Shown here: in pieces, positions 1 to 8,841 of the stretch
Numbering within the stretch: the first letter of the stretch is position 1
Layout: each line of letters opens with the position of its first letter
Assembly: GCA_040905145.1 (NCBI GenBank)
Contig: JBBDSC010000007.1
Span: 1 to 64,000 of the forward strand
Length of the DNA stretch: 64,000 nt
Origin: DATGMS01 sp040905145
GTDB lineage: Bacteria; Bacteroidota; Bacteroidia; Cytophagales; Cyclobacteriaceae
Reading direction: 5' to 3'
Program-made: the position numbers and the translations under genes
Notes under the pieces: model-generated
What the model was told of the DNA's origin: nothing
The model's database searches: none
The model's input: the letters and a program-made list of their open reading frames with translations, nothing else

Positions 1-645
1 ATAGAAATAGGAATTCCCTATTCTGATTCTGTTGTTGATGGTCCTACCATACAGGAAAGCAACCGGGTGGCCCTGGAAAACGGAATGAGTCTGAAACTGT
101 TATTTGAGCAACTTGCGAACATGAGGAAGCAGGTGAGTATCCCCGTTATCCTGATGGGATCCCTGAACCCCATGATGCAATATGATATGGAAAATTTCTG
201 TAAAAAATGCCAAGAAGTAGGAGTGGATGGGATAATAGTTCCCGATTTGCTCATGCAACAGTATTTGGATGAATATAAAGAACTATTTGATCAGTATGAT
301 TTAAGGAATACCTTCCTTATCTCTCCGCAAACCAGTGAAAAAAGGATCCGTGAAATTGATGAGTACTCCGACGGGTTTATTTACATGGTTTCTTCCCACA
401 GCATTACAGGAGCCAAGTCAGGGATTACTGACGAACAGATCGGCTATTTTACAACCGTGCGGGAGATGGATTTAAAGAGCCCAAGGTTAATTGGTTTTGG
501 GATTTCTGATTATGACTCCTTCACCAAAGCTTCTTCCTTCAGTCATGGCGCTATCATAGGAAGTGCCTTTATCAAAGTTCTGCAGACGGCAGAAAATTTA
601 ACGGAAGATATTAAATCCTACATCAAAGGAATAAAACAAGTATAA
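1..645 (+). CDS. trpA: Tryptophan synthase alpha chain, 5'-truncated by the window edge
   Basis: TrpA cleaves indole-3-glycerol phosphate to indole and glyceraldehyde 3-phosphate, and indole is channelled to TrpB. The frame is open from base 1 and reads IEIGIPYSDSVVDGPTIQ, the conserved TrpA segment with the catalytic Glu (EIG, the E49 equivalent) and Asp (VVDGPT, the D60 equivalent). About 45 N-terminal residues lie upstream of the window. The C-terminal part keeps the phosphate-binding region (GFGISDYDS, GAIIGSAFIKVL). The proline of the usual PFSDP motif is Ser here. The stop is one base before the next gene, so it is the promoter-distal part of a trp operon running into aroF. Confidence 0.95.
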   Translation: MEIGIPYSDSVVDGPTIQESNRVALENGMSLKLLFEQLANMRKQVSIPVILMGSLNPMMQYDMENFCKKCQEVGVDGIIVPDLLMQQYLDEYKELFDQYDLRNTFLISPQTSEKRIREIDEYSDGFIYMVSSHSITGAKSGITDEQIGYFTTVREMDLKSPRLIGFGISDYDSFTKASSFSHGAIIGSAFIKVLQTAENLTEDIKSYIKGIKQV

Positions 646-646
646 G

Positions 647-1666
647 ATGATCGTTCAGGTTAGACGCGACATTACACACGCACAAAAAGAGAGGTTGATC
701 GATGAAATCAATCAGGTTGGATATAAGATCACGGAAGTAAAAACCCAATTGGGAACTTACCTGGTAGGAATAGGAAAGGCTGATTTTGATATTCGGCGTT
801 TCGGTCATTATGAAGGCATACAGGACATTCATATTGTATCTGACGATTATAAACTGGTTTCCAATAAGTGGAAAGTTAAACCCACCACCATTGATCTGGG
901 AAATGGGGTTTTTATCAAGGACGGGGATATGGCCATCATGGCGGGACCTTGTTCCATTGAATCCGAAGAACAGATCATCAGCATAATCGATCACCTGAAA
1001 GCCAATGGGATCAAGATCATGAGAGGTGGCGTTTATAAGCCCAGAAGCAGTCCCTATGCTTTTAGGGGCCAAGGGATTGAAGGCTTAAAGCTTTGGCATG
1101 CCTTGGCCAAGGAAGCAGGGATCAAAATCGTCAGTGAAGTGATGCAGGTATCGCAGATAGAAGAGATGTATGATTACGTGGATATTTATCAGGTAGGGGC
1201 AAGGAATACGCAAAACTTCAATCTTTTGGACGAATTGGGCCGGGTGGATAAAGCGGTAATGATCAAAAGAGGTATTTCCGGCACCATAGAGGAATTACTT
1301 CAATCAGCAGAATATGTGTTTTCGGGAGGCAATGAAAAATTGATCCTTTGTGAAAGGGGGATCCGTACCTATGAAAGAGCGAGCAGAAACACACTTGATC
1401 TTAACGCGGTGCCCATCTTGAAATCAAAATCGCATCTTCCTGTAGTGGTCGACCCTTCGCATGGAATCGGGATCAGGCAATTTGTGGCCCAAATGGCACT
1501 GTCCGGGGTAATGTCCGGGGCCGATGGAATAATTTATGAAACCCATGAAATCCCGGAAAAAGCTTATTCTGATGGACAGCAGACGCTGGACTTTGCACAA
1601 AGTGCCCAGCTGGCCGAGCAAATCAGACAAACTTTTGCCCTTAGAAAAACATTTTCTCTTTTGTAA
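647..1666 (+). CDS. aroF: 3-deoxy-7-phosphoheptulonate (DAHP) synthase, type I-beta
   Basis: It condenses phosphoenolpyruvate and erythrose 4-phosphate, the first step of aromatic amino acid synthesis. The 339 residues match the metal-dependent I-beta form: an N-terminal ferredoxin-like regulatory domain (about 1-75), then a TIM barrel with AGPCSIES (99-106), KPRSSPYAFRG (131-141), CERGIRTYE (235-243) and DPSHG (269-273). There is no chorismate mutase extension. The ATG is one base after the trpA stop and the stop directly abuts the hisH ATG, so it is co-transcribed with both pathways. The N-terminal domain probably mediates end-product feedback, as in characterised relatives; that is inference. 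Confidence 0.93.
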   Translation: MIVQVRRDITHAQKERLIDEINQVGYKITEVKTQLGTYLVGIGKADFDIRRFGHYEGIQDIHIVSDDYKLVSNKWKVKPTTIDLGNGVFIKDGDMAIMAGPCSIESEEQIISIIDHLKANGIKIMRGGVYKPRSSPYAFRGQGIEGLKLWHALAKEAGIKIVSEVMQVSQIEEMYDYVDIYQVGARNTQNFNLLDELGRVDKAVMIKRGISGTIEELLQSAEYVFSGGNEKLILCERGIRTYERASRNTLDLNAVPILKSKSHLPVVVDPSHGIGIRQFVAQMALSGVMSGADGIIYETHEIPEKAYSDGQQTLDFAQSAQLAEQIRQTFALRKTFSLL

Positions 1667-2251
1667 ATGGAAGTAGCAGTAATTAAATACAACTCAGGAA
1701 ACGTGCTGTCGGTATTGTATGCCCTGGAAAGATTGGGTGTGAATGCTTCCCTGACAGATGATTTTGAAGAAATCCAAAAAGCAGATAAAGTAATTTTCCC
1801 GGGTCAGGGGGAAGCAAGCACGGCCATGAAATACTTAAAAGCCAGAAATCTGGATCAATTGATTAAGAATTTGAAGCAACCGTTTTTTGGGATTTGCTTG
1901 GGTCAGCAATTGCTTTGTGCACATTCCGAAGAGAATAATACCCCATGCCTGGGAGTTTTTCCTATAAAGGTGAAGAAATTTCCTCCCTTGGGTAAAGTGC
2001 CCCATGTAGGTTGGAACAACTTGGAAAACCTCAAATCCCCTTTACTGAAGGGGCTGGACGATACCGCTTTTGTTTATTATGTGCATAGTTATTTTGCTGA
2101 ATTAAGCAATCAATATACCATAGCGACAACCAATTATCATGGTGATTTCAGTGCTTTGCTGCATAAGGATAATTTCTATGCCATGCAGGCCCACCCGGAA
2201 AAGAGCAGCCTCAGTGGGGAAAAAATTTTAATCAACTTCTTGAATTTATAA
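1667..2251 (+). CDS. hisH: Imidazole glycerol phosphate synthase, glutaminase subunit HisH
   Basis: This class I glutamine amidotransferase supplies ammonia to HisF for imidazole ring formation. The 194 residues are full length. The nucleophile elbow GICLGQQ carries Cys77, and the His/Glu pair is in AMQAHPEKS (His176, Glu178). The oxyanion region reads PGQGEA rather than the common PGVGAF. The start abuts the DAHP synthase stop, and the stop overlaps the hisA start by one base (TAATG), suggesting translational coupling. Its partner HisF lies two genes downstream. Confidence 0.95.
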   Translation: MEVAVIKYNSGNVLSVLYALERLGVNASLTDDFEEIQKADKVIFPGQGEASTAMKYLKARNLDQLIKNLKQPFFGICLGQQLLCAHSEENNTPCLGVFPIKVKKFPPLGKVPHVGWNNLENLKSPLLKGLDDTAFVYYVHSYFAELSNQYTIATTNYHGDFSALLHKDNFYAMQAHPEKSSLSGEKILINFLNL

Positions 2252-2967
2252 TGGAAATTATTCCCGCAATAGACATCATAGATGGCAAATGTGTTCGCCT
2301 GACACAAGGTGATTATTCCCAAAAAAAAGAATATGCCGACAACCCATTGGAGGTTGCCAGAAAATTTGAAGCAGCTGGCATTAAAAGATTGCACCTGGTT
2401 GATCTGGACGGGGCCAAAGCAAAGCATATTGTCAACCGGCAGGTTTTGGAATCCATTGCTAACAAAACTTCCCTAAAAGTGGATTTCGGTGGAGGGGTGC
2501 AGTCTGATACAGATATCCAACTTGCTTTTGATTGTGGGGCATCACAGGTAACAGGAGGGAGCATAGCCGTGAAGAATCCTGTTTTATTTGAAGATTGGAT
2601 AAAGCTCCATGGCAGTGAGAAAATAATATTAGGTGCAGATGCCAAGAATAGGAAAATAGCTATTGGTGGTTGGGAAGAAACAACCACAGCCGATGTCATC
2701 ACTTTTATTAAGGATTATTTTCAGAAAGGTATCCGTTATGTCATTTGTACCGATGTCGCTAAAGACGGGTTGCTCCAAGGCCCATCTATTGAGCTGTATA
2801 AGGAAATCCTTGAGAAAATCCCAGGGATAAAATTGATTGCCAGTGGAGGGGTTTCTTCCATGAAAGACCTGGAAGAATTGGAAAGATCAGGGGTTTATGG
2901 TACCATTGTAGGAAAAGCCTTCTACGAAGGAAGAATCAGCCTCAATGAACTGGCCTCCTTGGTCTAG
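2251..2967 (+). CDS. hisA: ProFAR isomerase HisA
   Basis: HisA isomerises ProFAR to PRFAR by an Amadori rearrangement, the fourth step of histidine synthesis. The 238-residue beta/alpha barrel has the usual length. The first catalytic Asp is in PAIDIIDGKCVRL (Asp8) and the second is in the strand after GADAKN/DVAKDG. The phosphate sites are FGGGVQ and ASGGVSS. The start overlaps the hisH stop by one base. It is followed by a 94-base gap containing a small inverted repeat before hisF. Confidence 0.95.
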   Translation: MEIIPAIDIIDGKCVRLTQGDYSQKKEYADNPLEVARKFEAAGIKRLHLVDLDGAKAKHIVNRQVLESIANKTSLKVDFGGGVQSDTDIQLAFDCGASQVTGGSIAVKNPVLFEDWIKLHGSEKIILGADAKNRKIAIGGWEETTTADVITFIKDYFQKGIRYVICTDVAKDGLLQGPSIELYKEILEKIPGIKLIASGGVSSMKDLEELERSGVYGTIVGKAFYEGRISLNELASLV

Positions 2968-2974
2968 CAAAGAC

Positions 2975-3027
2975 GGAATGCGGGAATGTTGTTGTTATGC
3001 TCTATTATTCCACCATTCCATCATTCC
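2975..3027. repeat. Imperfect palindromic repeat between hisA and hisF
   Basis: GGAATG-CG-GGAATG at 2975-2988 faces CATTCC-AT-CATTCC at 3014-3027, forming arms of 14 bases that differ only at the two spacer bases. It sits inside the his operon, so the transcript would carry a hairpin here. It looks like a dispersed intergenic repeat, not a terminator, because no T-run follows. Confidence 0.5.
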
Positions 3028-3061
3028 AATTTCCTTTAAATATGTGCCATGAAAAGAAATT

Positions 3062-3817
3062 ATGCTGACTAAAAGAATTATTCCCTGCCTGGATGTAAAA
3101 GAAGGAAGGACTGTAAAAGGAGTTAATTTTGTGGATCTTATAGATGCGGGCGACCCTGTTGAACTGGCAAAGGCCTACGCAGAAGAAGGGGCAGATGAAC
3201 TGGTCTTTCTGGATATCACAGCGACGGTGGAAAAAAGAAAAACCTTGATTGAACTGGTGACAAAAGTGGCAAAAACCATCAATATTCCCTTTACCGTAGG
3301 AGGGGGGATTTCGAGCATAGCTGATGTTAAAGCCTTACTTTATGCAGGAGCCGATAAAATCAGCATAAATTCTGCGGCTGTAAAAAATCCTCAAATTGTA
3401 AATGAGATGGCTGCTGAGTTCGGGAGCCAATGTATAGTGGTAGCTATCGATACAAGAAATATGGATGGAATTGATTTCGTCCATACCCATGGCGGAAGAA
3501 GGCCTACTTTGCTTAAAACACAGGAATGGGCCATAGAAGTTAGTGAGCGGGGAGCAGGTGAAATCCTGCTGACTTCCATGGACCATGATGGGACCAAAGC
3601 AGGTTTTGCCAATGGCATCACCAGCGAAATTTCAGCCCAGCTTTCTATTCCCGTTATCGCTTCCGGCGGTGCAGGTAGCATAAATCATTTCAAGGATGTA
3701 TTTACCGCAGGAAAGGCCGATGCCGCCCTGGCTGCAAGTATATTTCATTTCAAGGAAATTCCCATTCCAGCATTGAAGGAATACCTGGATAAAGAGGGGG
3801 TGAGCGTGAGGGTGTAG
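3062..3817 (+). CDS. hisF: Imidazole glycerol phosphate synthase, cyclase subunit HisF
   Basis: HisF uses ammonia from HisH to convert PRFAR to imidazole glycerol phosphate and AICAR. The 251 residues form a complete barrel. The catalytic Asp11 is in PCLDVKEGRTVKG and the second Asp is in VVAIDTRN. Phosphate-binding loops VGGGISS and ASGGAGS are present. It lies in the his operon between two intergenic palindromes. Confidence 0.96.
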   Translation: MLTKRIIPCLDVKEGRTVKGVNFVDLIDAGDPVELAKAYAEEGADELVFLDITATVEKRKTLIELVTKVAKTINIPFTVGGGISSIADVKALLYAGADKISINSAAVKNPQIVNEMAAEFGSQCIVVAIDTRNMDGIDFVHTHGGRRPTLLKTQEWAIEVSERGAGEILLTSMDHDGTKAGFANGITSEISAQLSIPVIASGGAGSINHFKDVFTAGKADAALAASIFHFKEIPIPALKEYLDKEGVSVRV

Positions 3818-3980
3818 GTTTAGAGAGTAGAAAAGTTTAAAAGTGGAGGAGTTGAGTAGTTTAAAAGTGGATAAGTTTGGATCTGGGGAAGCAAACTTAT
3901 CCACCCATAAACCTATAAACTCACTCATAAACAAAAAATAATGAAGTACGGATTCGAAAAATTTATCCACCACATTTAAC
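3818..3980. repeat. Palindromic intergenic repeat between hisF and hisIE
   Basis: The 163-base spacer contains a perfect 13-base inverted repeat: GTGGATAAGTTTG at 3867-3879 and CAAACTTATCCAC at 3892-3904, with a 12-base loop. Upstream are two direct copies of TTTAAAAGTGG (3837-3847 and 3860-3870). No T-run follows the hairpin, so it is probably not a strong terminator. It resembles the dispersed palindromic repeats seen elsewhere in the window and could stabilise or process the operon mRNA. Confidence 0.6.
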
Positions 3981-4586
3981 ATGATGAAAAAAATCAATAT
4001 AGATTTCACAAAAGTAGGGGGATTGGTACCAACCATTATCCAGGATTTCTCCACAAACGAAGTCCTGATGCTTGGTTATATGAACGAGGAAGCCCTGGTG
4101 AAGACCAATGAAACCGGAAAGGTTACTTTTTTTAGCCGAACCAAGCAAAGGCTCTGGACCAAAGGGGAAACTTCCGGAAATTACCTTTTTGTAAAAGAGC
4201 TAAAATTAGATTGTGATCAAGATACTCTCTTGATCAAAGTAGATCCAGTGGGACCAGTTTGTCATAAGGGCACCGATACTTGTTTTGGCGAGGACAATAA
4301 ATCCAGGACAGCCTTTATAGACAAGCTAAGAGCCATTATAAAGGACAGAAAGGAGAATCCATCCGATAAATCCTATACCACCTCCTTATTTGCCAAAGGC
4401 ATAAATAAGGTTGCCCAGAAAGTAGGAGAGGAAGCGGTGGAGATCGTGATCGAAGCCAAGGACAACAATAAGGATCTCTTTTTGGGAGAAGCAGCGGATC
4501 TGCTTTATCATTATTTAGTTTTACTTGAAGCAAAAGGATATGAATTGGATGAAGTGATGGACGTGTTGATAGATCGGCATAAATAA
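3981..4586 (+). CDS. hisIE: Bifunctional phosphoribosyl-AMP cyclohydrolase / phosphoribosyl-ATP pyrophosphatase
   Basis: It carries out steps two and three of histidine synthesis. HisI (about 1-115) shows the zinc/metal motifs WTKGETSGN, LDCDQDTLL and CHKGTDTCF. HisE (about 120-201) shows the all-alpha NTP-pyrophosphohydrolase motif VGEEAVEIVIEAK followed by EAADLLYHYLVLL. The 201-residue length is typical for the fusion. It is the last gene of the his segment and converges on proC. hisG, hisD, hisC and hisB are not in the window. Confidence 0.95.
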   Translation: MMKKINIDFTKVGGLVPTIIQDFSTNEVLMLGYMNEEALVKTNETGKVTFFSRTKQRLWTKGETSGNYLFVKELKLDCDQDTLLIKVDPVGPVCHKGTDTCFGEDNKSRTAFIDKLRAIIKDRKENPSDKSYTTSLFAKGINKVAQKVGEEAVEIVIEAKDNNKDLFLGEAADLLYHYLVLLEAKGYELDEVMDVLIDRHK

Positions 4587-4653
4587 GGAGATATTGAACT
4601 TTTAAATATTATTCCTTCGGTCTCCAGTCTTCTATCTTCCGTCTTAACCATTT

Positions 4654-5457
4654 TCACCGGATTTTCTCAATTTTCTCATACGAAGCCAGGACTCCTCTGA
4701 CCATGGCCGCACTGAATCCATGATGTTCCATTTCATTGAGCCCTACGATCGTACAGCCTTTTGGAGTGGTCACTTTGTCAATGGCGGCTTCAGGGTGTAG
4801 CCCTTTTTGAATAATCAATTCAGCGGCCCCTTTTACCGTTTGGTTGACGATGATGTTGGCAGTTTCGGCGTCAAAACCAATTTGTATGCCTCCCTGGGTC
4901 ATCGCCCGCATAAAGCGCATGACAAAAGCAATCCCACATGCGCCTAATACCGTGGCCCCTTCCATCAAATGTTCTTCAAGGGAAATGGTGATACCCACAC
5001 TGTTGAACAATTCTTTTACATTATCTTCAACTTCAGCAGAAGCATTTTTCCCACAAATGCAGGTGATGGATTCCTGTATATCTGCAGCAATATTAGGCAT
5101 GGCCCGATATACGGCAGTGGAGGGATCCAAGAGGGCATACATCTCATCCAAAGTAATCCCTGTAGCCAAAGAAATGACCACCTGTTTTTCGGGTCTTAAA
5201 ACGGGTTGTATTTCTTTTAGAATGTCTGCCACATTGTAGGGTTTGACCCCAAGCACCAGCAAATCGGCATCTTGGGCAGCTTTCAGATTGTCAGCAGTCA
5301 CTGTTACCCCCAGCGGCCGAAGGTGGAAAAGGCTTTCAGGATGTCTCTTGGTTACCGTCAGGTTTTTAGTATCAAAACCATCAATGCTCAATAGGCCATT
5401 GACAATGGAAGATCCCAAATTTCCACATCCAATAATGGCTATCTTTAAGTTTTTCAT
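4654..5457 (-). CDS. proC: Pyrroline-5-carboxylate reductase
   Basis: ProC reduces 1-pyrroline-5-carboxylate to proline with NAD(P)H. The 267 residues begin with the Rossmann motif IIGCGNLGSS (8-17). They contain the conserved AVYRAMPNIAA segment and end with the family signature VTTPKGCTIVGLNEME. Length and motifs are complete. It is transcribed alone, convergent to hisIE and divergent from menB. Confidence 0.94.
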   Translation of the reverse strand: MKNLKIAIIGCGNLGSSIVNGLLSIDGFDTKNLTVTKRHPESLFHLRPLGVTVTADNLKAAQDADLLVLGVKPYNVADILKEIQPVLRPEKQVVISLATGITLDEMYALLDPSTAVYRAMPNIAADIQESITCICGKNASAEVEDNVKELFNSVGITISLEEHLMEGATVLGACGIAFVMRFMRAMTQGGIQIGFDAETANIIVNQTVKGAAELIIQKGLHPEAAIDKVTTPKGCTIVGLNEMEHHGFSAAMVRGVLASYEKIEKIR

Positions 5458-5555
5458 AAGAAAAGTGTGAATTAATTATAGTGCTACTATTTTAGTTTAA
5501 AATTAGGGATATTATCTTGCATTATATATCAGTCATGAACCTAATTTACTCAAGA

Positions 5556-6389
5556 ATGAATTGGAAAGTTGTAAAAGAATATGAGGACATTACCTATAAA
5601 AAAGACAGTGGAGTGGCAAGAATTGCTTTTAACCGCCCTAACGTGCGTAATGCCTTCCGTCCCAAAACCGTAGGGGAATTGTTTGAAGCTTTATTGGATG
5701 CGCGTGAAGACACTTCTATAGGGGTGGTCTTACTGTCAGCAGAAGGCCCTTCTACCAAAGATGGGGTTTATTCTTTCTGTAGTGGAGGGGACCAAAATGC
5801 CCGCGGACACCAGGGATATGTGGATGAATCAGGCATGCCCCGTTTAAATATCCTGGAAGTTCAGCGGTTGATCCGCTTTATGCCCAAGGTGGTAATTGCC
5901 GTAGTTCCTGGTTGGGCTGTAGGCGGGGGGCATAGCTTGCATACGGTTTGTGACCTGACCTTGGCGAGTAAGGAACATGCGATTTTTAAGCAGACAGATG
6001 CGGATGTGACCAGCTTTGACGGGGGGTATGGTTCTGCTTATCTGGCAAAAATGGTGGGCCAGAAACGTGCCCGTGAGATTTTCTTTTTGGGAAGAAACTA
6101 TTCGGCCCAGGAAGCTTATGAGATGGGAATGGTCAATGCGGTGATCACTCATGGGGAATTGGAGGCAACGGCCTTTGAGTGGGGGCAGGAAATCCTGCAG
6201 AAGTCCCCCACCTCCATCAAAATGCTCAAGTTTGCCTTTAACCTGACTGATGATGGAATGGTAGGACAGCAGGTTTTTGCCGGGGAAGCTACCCGGTTGG
6301 CTTATATGACCGAAGAGGCCAAAGAAGGAAGGAATGCCTTTTTGGAAAAGAGAAAGCCTGATTTTAAAGATATCAAATGGATTCCATAA
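5556..6389 (+). CDS. menB: 1,4-dihydroxy-2-naphthoyl-CoA synthase
   Basis: MenB is a crotonase-fold enzyme that closes the naphthoquinone ring in menaquinone synthesis. Motifs are FNRPNVRNAFRPKT near the N-terminus, the oxyanion segment CSGGDQNARG, and VVPGWAVGGGHSLHTVCDL with TDADVTSFDGGYGSAYLAK, all specific to MenB. The frame is open further upstream, with an ATG at 5535 and a TTG at 5517. I prefer the ATG at 5556 (MNWKVVKEYEDITYK, 277 residues) because homology to the family begins there. No other men gene is in the window. Confidence 0.92.
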   Translation: MNWKVVKEYEDITYKKDSGVARIAFNRPNVRNAFRPKTVGELFEALLDAREDTSIGVVLLSAEGPSTKDGVYSFCSGGDQNARGHQGYVDESGMPRLNILEVQRLIRFMPKVVIAVVPGWAVGGGHSLHTVCDLTLASKEHAIFKQTDADVTSFDGGYGSAYLAKMVGQKRAREIFFLGRNYSAQEAYEMGMVNAVITHGELEATAFEWGQEILQKSPTSIKMLKFAFNLTDDGMVGQQVFAGEATRLAYMTEEAKEGRNAFLEKRKPDFKDIKWIP

Positions 6390-6480
6390 AATTGAACATA
6401 AGAGAGCCATCCCGATGGATCGGGAGCCACCAATATTTGCAAAAAATTTGTCCTTTGTTGTAAAATTACTTTAACATTTA

Positions 6481-6560
6481 ACCACAAGGAGCACAAAGGA
6501 GTCACAAAGTTCACAAAAAATTCTGATGTATTTTGTGCAATTCTTTCAGTATCTTGTGGT
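6481..6560. repeat. Short element with CCACA-type inverted ends
   Basis: ACCACAAG (6481-6488) and CTTGTGGT (6553-6560) are perfect inverted repeats bounding about 80 bases that contain iterated CACAA(A/G)G words. It is one of four similar elements in the window (others at 29983, 44916 and 49742). It lies just upstream of the serine hydrolase start. A second small palindrome, TCCCGAT-GG-ATCGGGA, lies at 6408-6423. Confidence 0.45.
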
Positions 6561-6575
6561 AAAAAATCTTTAACT

Positions 6576-7865
6576 ATGAAAACATTTTTCACGATTTTAT
6601 TCACTGTATTGGCATTTACCGCCATTTCACAAACCAGATCATTCCAAAAGTCACTTCCTTTGTCCGAGGCCAGGCCGGAAAATGTGGGGGTATCTCCTGA
6701 GCGGTTGACAAGGTTGGATGACATGTTTCAGAAGGCTGTTTCGGAAGGTGATATTCCCGGGGTAGTAGCTTTAGTGGCCCGAAACGGAAGGATCGTGTAT
6801 CATAAGGCCTTTGGGTTGGCAGACAATGAAAGCGGCCGGGAGCTGGAAAAGGATGCGATCTTCCGGATTGCCTCACAAACCAAAGCCATTACTTCCACAG
6901 CCGTATTAATGCTTTGGGAAGAGGGGAAGTTTCAATTGGATGACCCTATTTCTAAATATATCCCAGAGTTTAAAAACCCCACTGTGCTTCAGGATTTTAA
7001 ATATGCCGATACCAGTTATAACAGTCTGCCTGCCAATAAGGAAATTACTATCCGGCATTTGTTGACCCATACTTCGGGATTGGGTTATGGGATGATAGAT
7101 GGAGACGAGCGGATGAAAATGATTTATAATAAGGCGGGGATCATCGATTTGTTTACCACGGAAGACATCAGTATAGGGGAAAGTGTCGAAAAATTGGCCA
7201 AGCTGCCCCTTCACCATCATCCAGGGGAGGAATACACCTATAGTGAAGGACTTGATGTACTGGGATATTTTATAGAAGTGGTATCCGGAGTGACATTTGA
7301 TGAATTTTTGAGGGAAAGGCTTTTTGAACCCTTGGGGATGACGGATACCTGGTTTTATTTACCAGAAGGAGAAGCGGACCGCCTAGTTTCGGTTCAAAAA
7401 AAGGAAAATGGAAATTGGGTTAAATATCCAAATACATTTTATGATACAGACTATCCCATAAAGGGAGCAAAAACCTTTTTTTCCGGTGGTGCGGGCTTGT
7501 CCAGTACGGCAAAGGATTATGCCACTTTTCTGCAGATGTACCTGAATGGGGGAGAGCTAAATGGGGTACGGATCCTCAGCCGCACTACCGTTAAATCAGT
7601 AATGGGAAATCAGACAGGCGAATTATGGGGTGGGCCAAATAAACATTACGGGTTGGCATTTGGGGTTTTGACTGAGGCTGGGCAGGATAGGGGAGGTATG
7701 GGCAGTGCAGGAACCTTTGACTGGGGCGGCTATTTCAACACCCAATATTTTGCGGATCCAAAGGAGAAGATCATAGGGATCATTATGAAACAAACCCAAG
7801 GCCCTACCTCTGACCAAACAGGTTGGAAATTCCGCCAAATTGTAGGTGCTATGGTGGATGATTGA
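6576..7865 (+). CDS. Exported serine hydrolase of the class C beta-lactamase / EstB family
   Basis: The 429-residue protein starts with a signal peptide (hydrophobic 3-18). The penicillin-binding-protein-like fold is marked by SxxK at Ser100-Lys103 (ASQTKAI) and a Tyr-Ser pair in YTYSEGLDVLG (Tyr222), which takes the place of the YxN motif. The C-terminal glycine-rich strand includes GTFDWGGYFNT. Such proteins are esterases, D-amino-acid peptidases or weak beta-lactamases of the periplasm or cell surface. The substrate cannot be read from sequence. It is likely monocistronic. Confidence 0.85.
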   Translation: MKTFFTILFTVLAFTAISQTRSFQKSLPLSEARPENVGVSPERLTRLDDMFQKAVSEGDIPGVVALVARNGRIVYHKAFGLADNESGRELEKDAIFRIASQTKAITSTAVLMLWEEGKFQLDDPISKYIPEFKNPTVLQDFKYADTSYNSLPANKEITIRHLLTHTSGLGYGMIDGDERMKMIYNKAGIIDLFTTEDISIGESVEKLAKLPLHHHPGEEYTYSEGLDVLGYFIEVVSGVTFDEFLRERLFEPLGMTDTWFYLPEGEADRLVSVQKKENGNWVKYPNTFYDTDYPIKGAKTFFSGGAGLSSTAKDYATFLQMYLNGGELNGVRILSRTTVKSVMGNQTGELWGGPNKHYGLAFGVLTEAGQDRGGMGSAGTFDWGGYFNTQYFADPKEKIIGIIMKQTQGPTSDQTGWKFRQIVGAMVDD

Positions 7866-8058
7866 GCATGAAAGAAAGAAATATTCAACACTCAATGTTC
7901 AACATTCAATTCTCAAGTAGTGGGAAAACAGCTAACAGCAAGCATTCCAACATGGAGCATTGATTGTTGTTTATTGAATATTGAGAATTTAAAAACCTCT
8001 ACTAAGGACAGAATAAGTGACATCAACGGAGAAAATCAACATATAAATTTGATAGGAT

Positions 8059-8481
8059 ATGGAACCAAAATCAAAAAGATTGGCCGGGATACTATTGATC
8101 GTCCTGCCAACAGTAGCCTATGGAGGAGCGAGCCTGTTGTATCTATTGACCAATTCAGAAGATGGATATGTCAATAATCCGCTTCGCCAGGATCTATGGA
8201 GAGCAGGGCATGCCCATGCGGGAGTTTTGTTGATTTTATCATTGGTAATTTTAAAGTACGTAGATGATGCAAATCTTTCAGAAACCATGAAGCAAATAGT
8301 AAGGGTCGGAGTGCCGTTTTCAGCAATAATTATTCCTGCTGCATTTTTTCTGTCAGTTTTGGATCCTGAAAGCACAGAACCAAATGCATGGATTTATCTG
8401 GCCTACGTAGGATTTGCCATTTTGACTTTTACTTTTATTGTGCTTGGGATAGGGCTAATAAAAAAAGCCCCAAATCCATAA
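8059..8481 (+). CDS. Unrecognised four-helix membrane protein with an AGHAHAG motif
   Basis: 140 residues with about four transmembrane segments (roughly 9-29, 53-67, 81-101 and 112-135). A conserved-looking AGHAHAGVLLIL segment puts two histidines at the start of the second helix, which could bind a metal or haem; that is speculation. I do not recognise a family. The 193 bases upstream (7866-8058) hold only AT-rich repeat-like sequence, including an ATTCTCAA/TTGAGAAT pair about 65 bases apart. It converges on cspA. Confidence 0.7.
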   Translation: MEPKSKRLAGILLIVLPTVAYGGASLLYLLTNSEDGYVNNPLRQDLWRAGHAHAGVLLILSLVILKYVDDANLSETMKQIVRVGVPFSAIIIPAAFFLSVLDPESTEPNAWIYLAYVGFAILTFTFIVLGIGLIKKAPNP

Positions 8482-8595
8482 TTCCTAATTAGTTTTTCTC
8501 TTATGGCTCTTTTAATGAGTTTGGGGAGGCAAAACTAAGAAGATAAATATTTGAGGCTTTCTAATCTGTCTTAAATCGCTTGGGACAAGCTTTTA

Positions 8596-8787
8596 TTATA
8601 CCTTGGTAACATTTACCGCACTTGGCCCCCTATCTGTTTGCTCTAATTCGTATTCCACTTTATCACCTTCATACAAATCTTCTTTTGTACCTGACCTGTG
8701 TACAAATACGTCTTTACCTCCAGCGTCTGGAGTTATAAATCCAAAACCTTTTGTGTCATTGAAAAACTTTACTTCGCCTGTTGCCAT
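8596..8787 (-). CDS. Cold-shock domain protein, CspA family
   Basis: This 63-residue single OB-fold RNA chaperone binds single-stranded RNA or DNA and is usually abundant. RNP1 is KGFGFI (13-18) and RNP2 is DVFVH (26-30). It starts MATGEVKFFNDTKGFGF, typical of Bacteroidota Csp. It lies 54 bases downstream of the amidohydrolase gene on the same strand, but probably has its own promoter in the AT-rich spacer. Confidence 0.93.
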   Translation of the reverse strand: MATGEVKFFNDTKGFGFITPDAGGKDVFVHRSGTKEDLYEGDKVEYELEQTDRGPSAVNVTKV

Positions 8788-8841
8788 AATTTGAATTGTT
8801 ATTGATTGAATTTTTAAAGATACTATTATTTTTTAACCTTA

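Noticed and set aside
6408..6423. TCCCGAT-GG-ATCGGGA palindrome after menB as a terminator
   Set aside because: A 2-base loop and no following T-run make an intrinsic terminator unlikely; it may be part of a repeat.
8603..8794. Plus-strand frame exactly opposite cspA
   Set aside because: It is the antisense shadow of a clear cold-shock gene.
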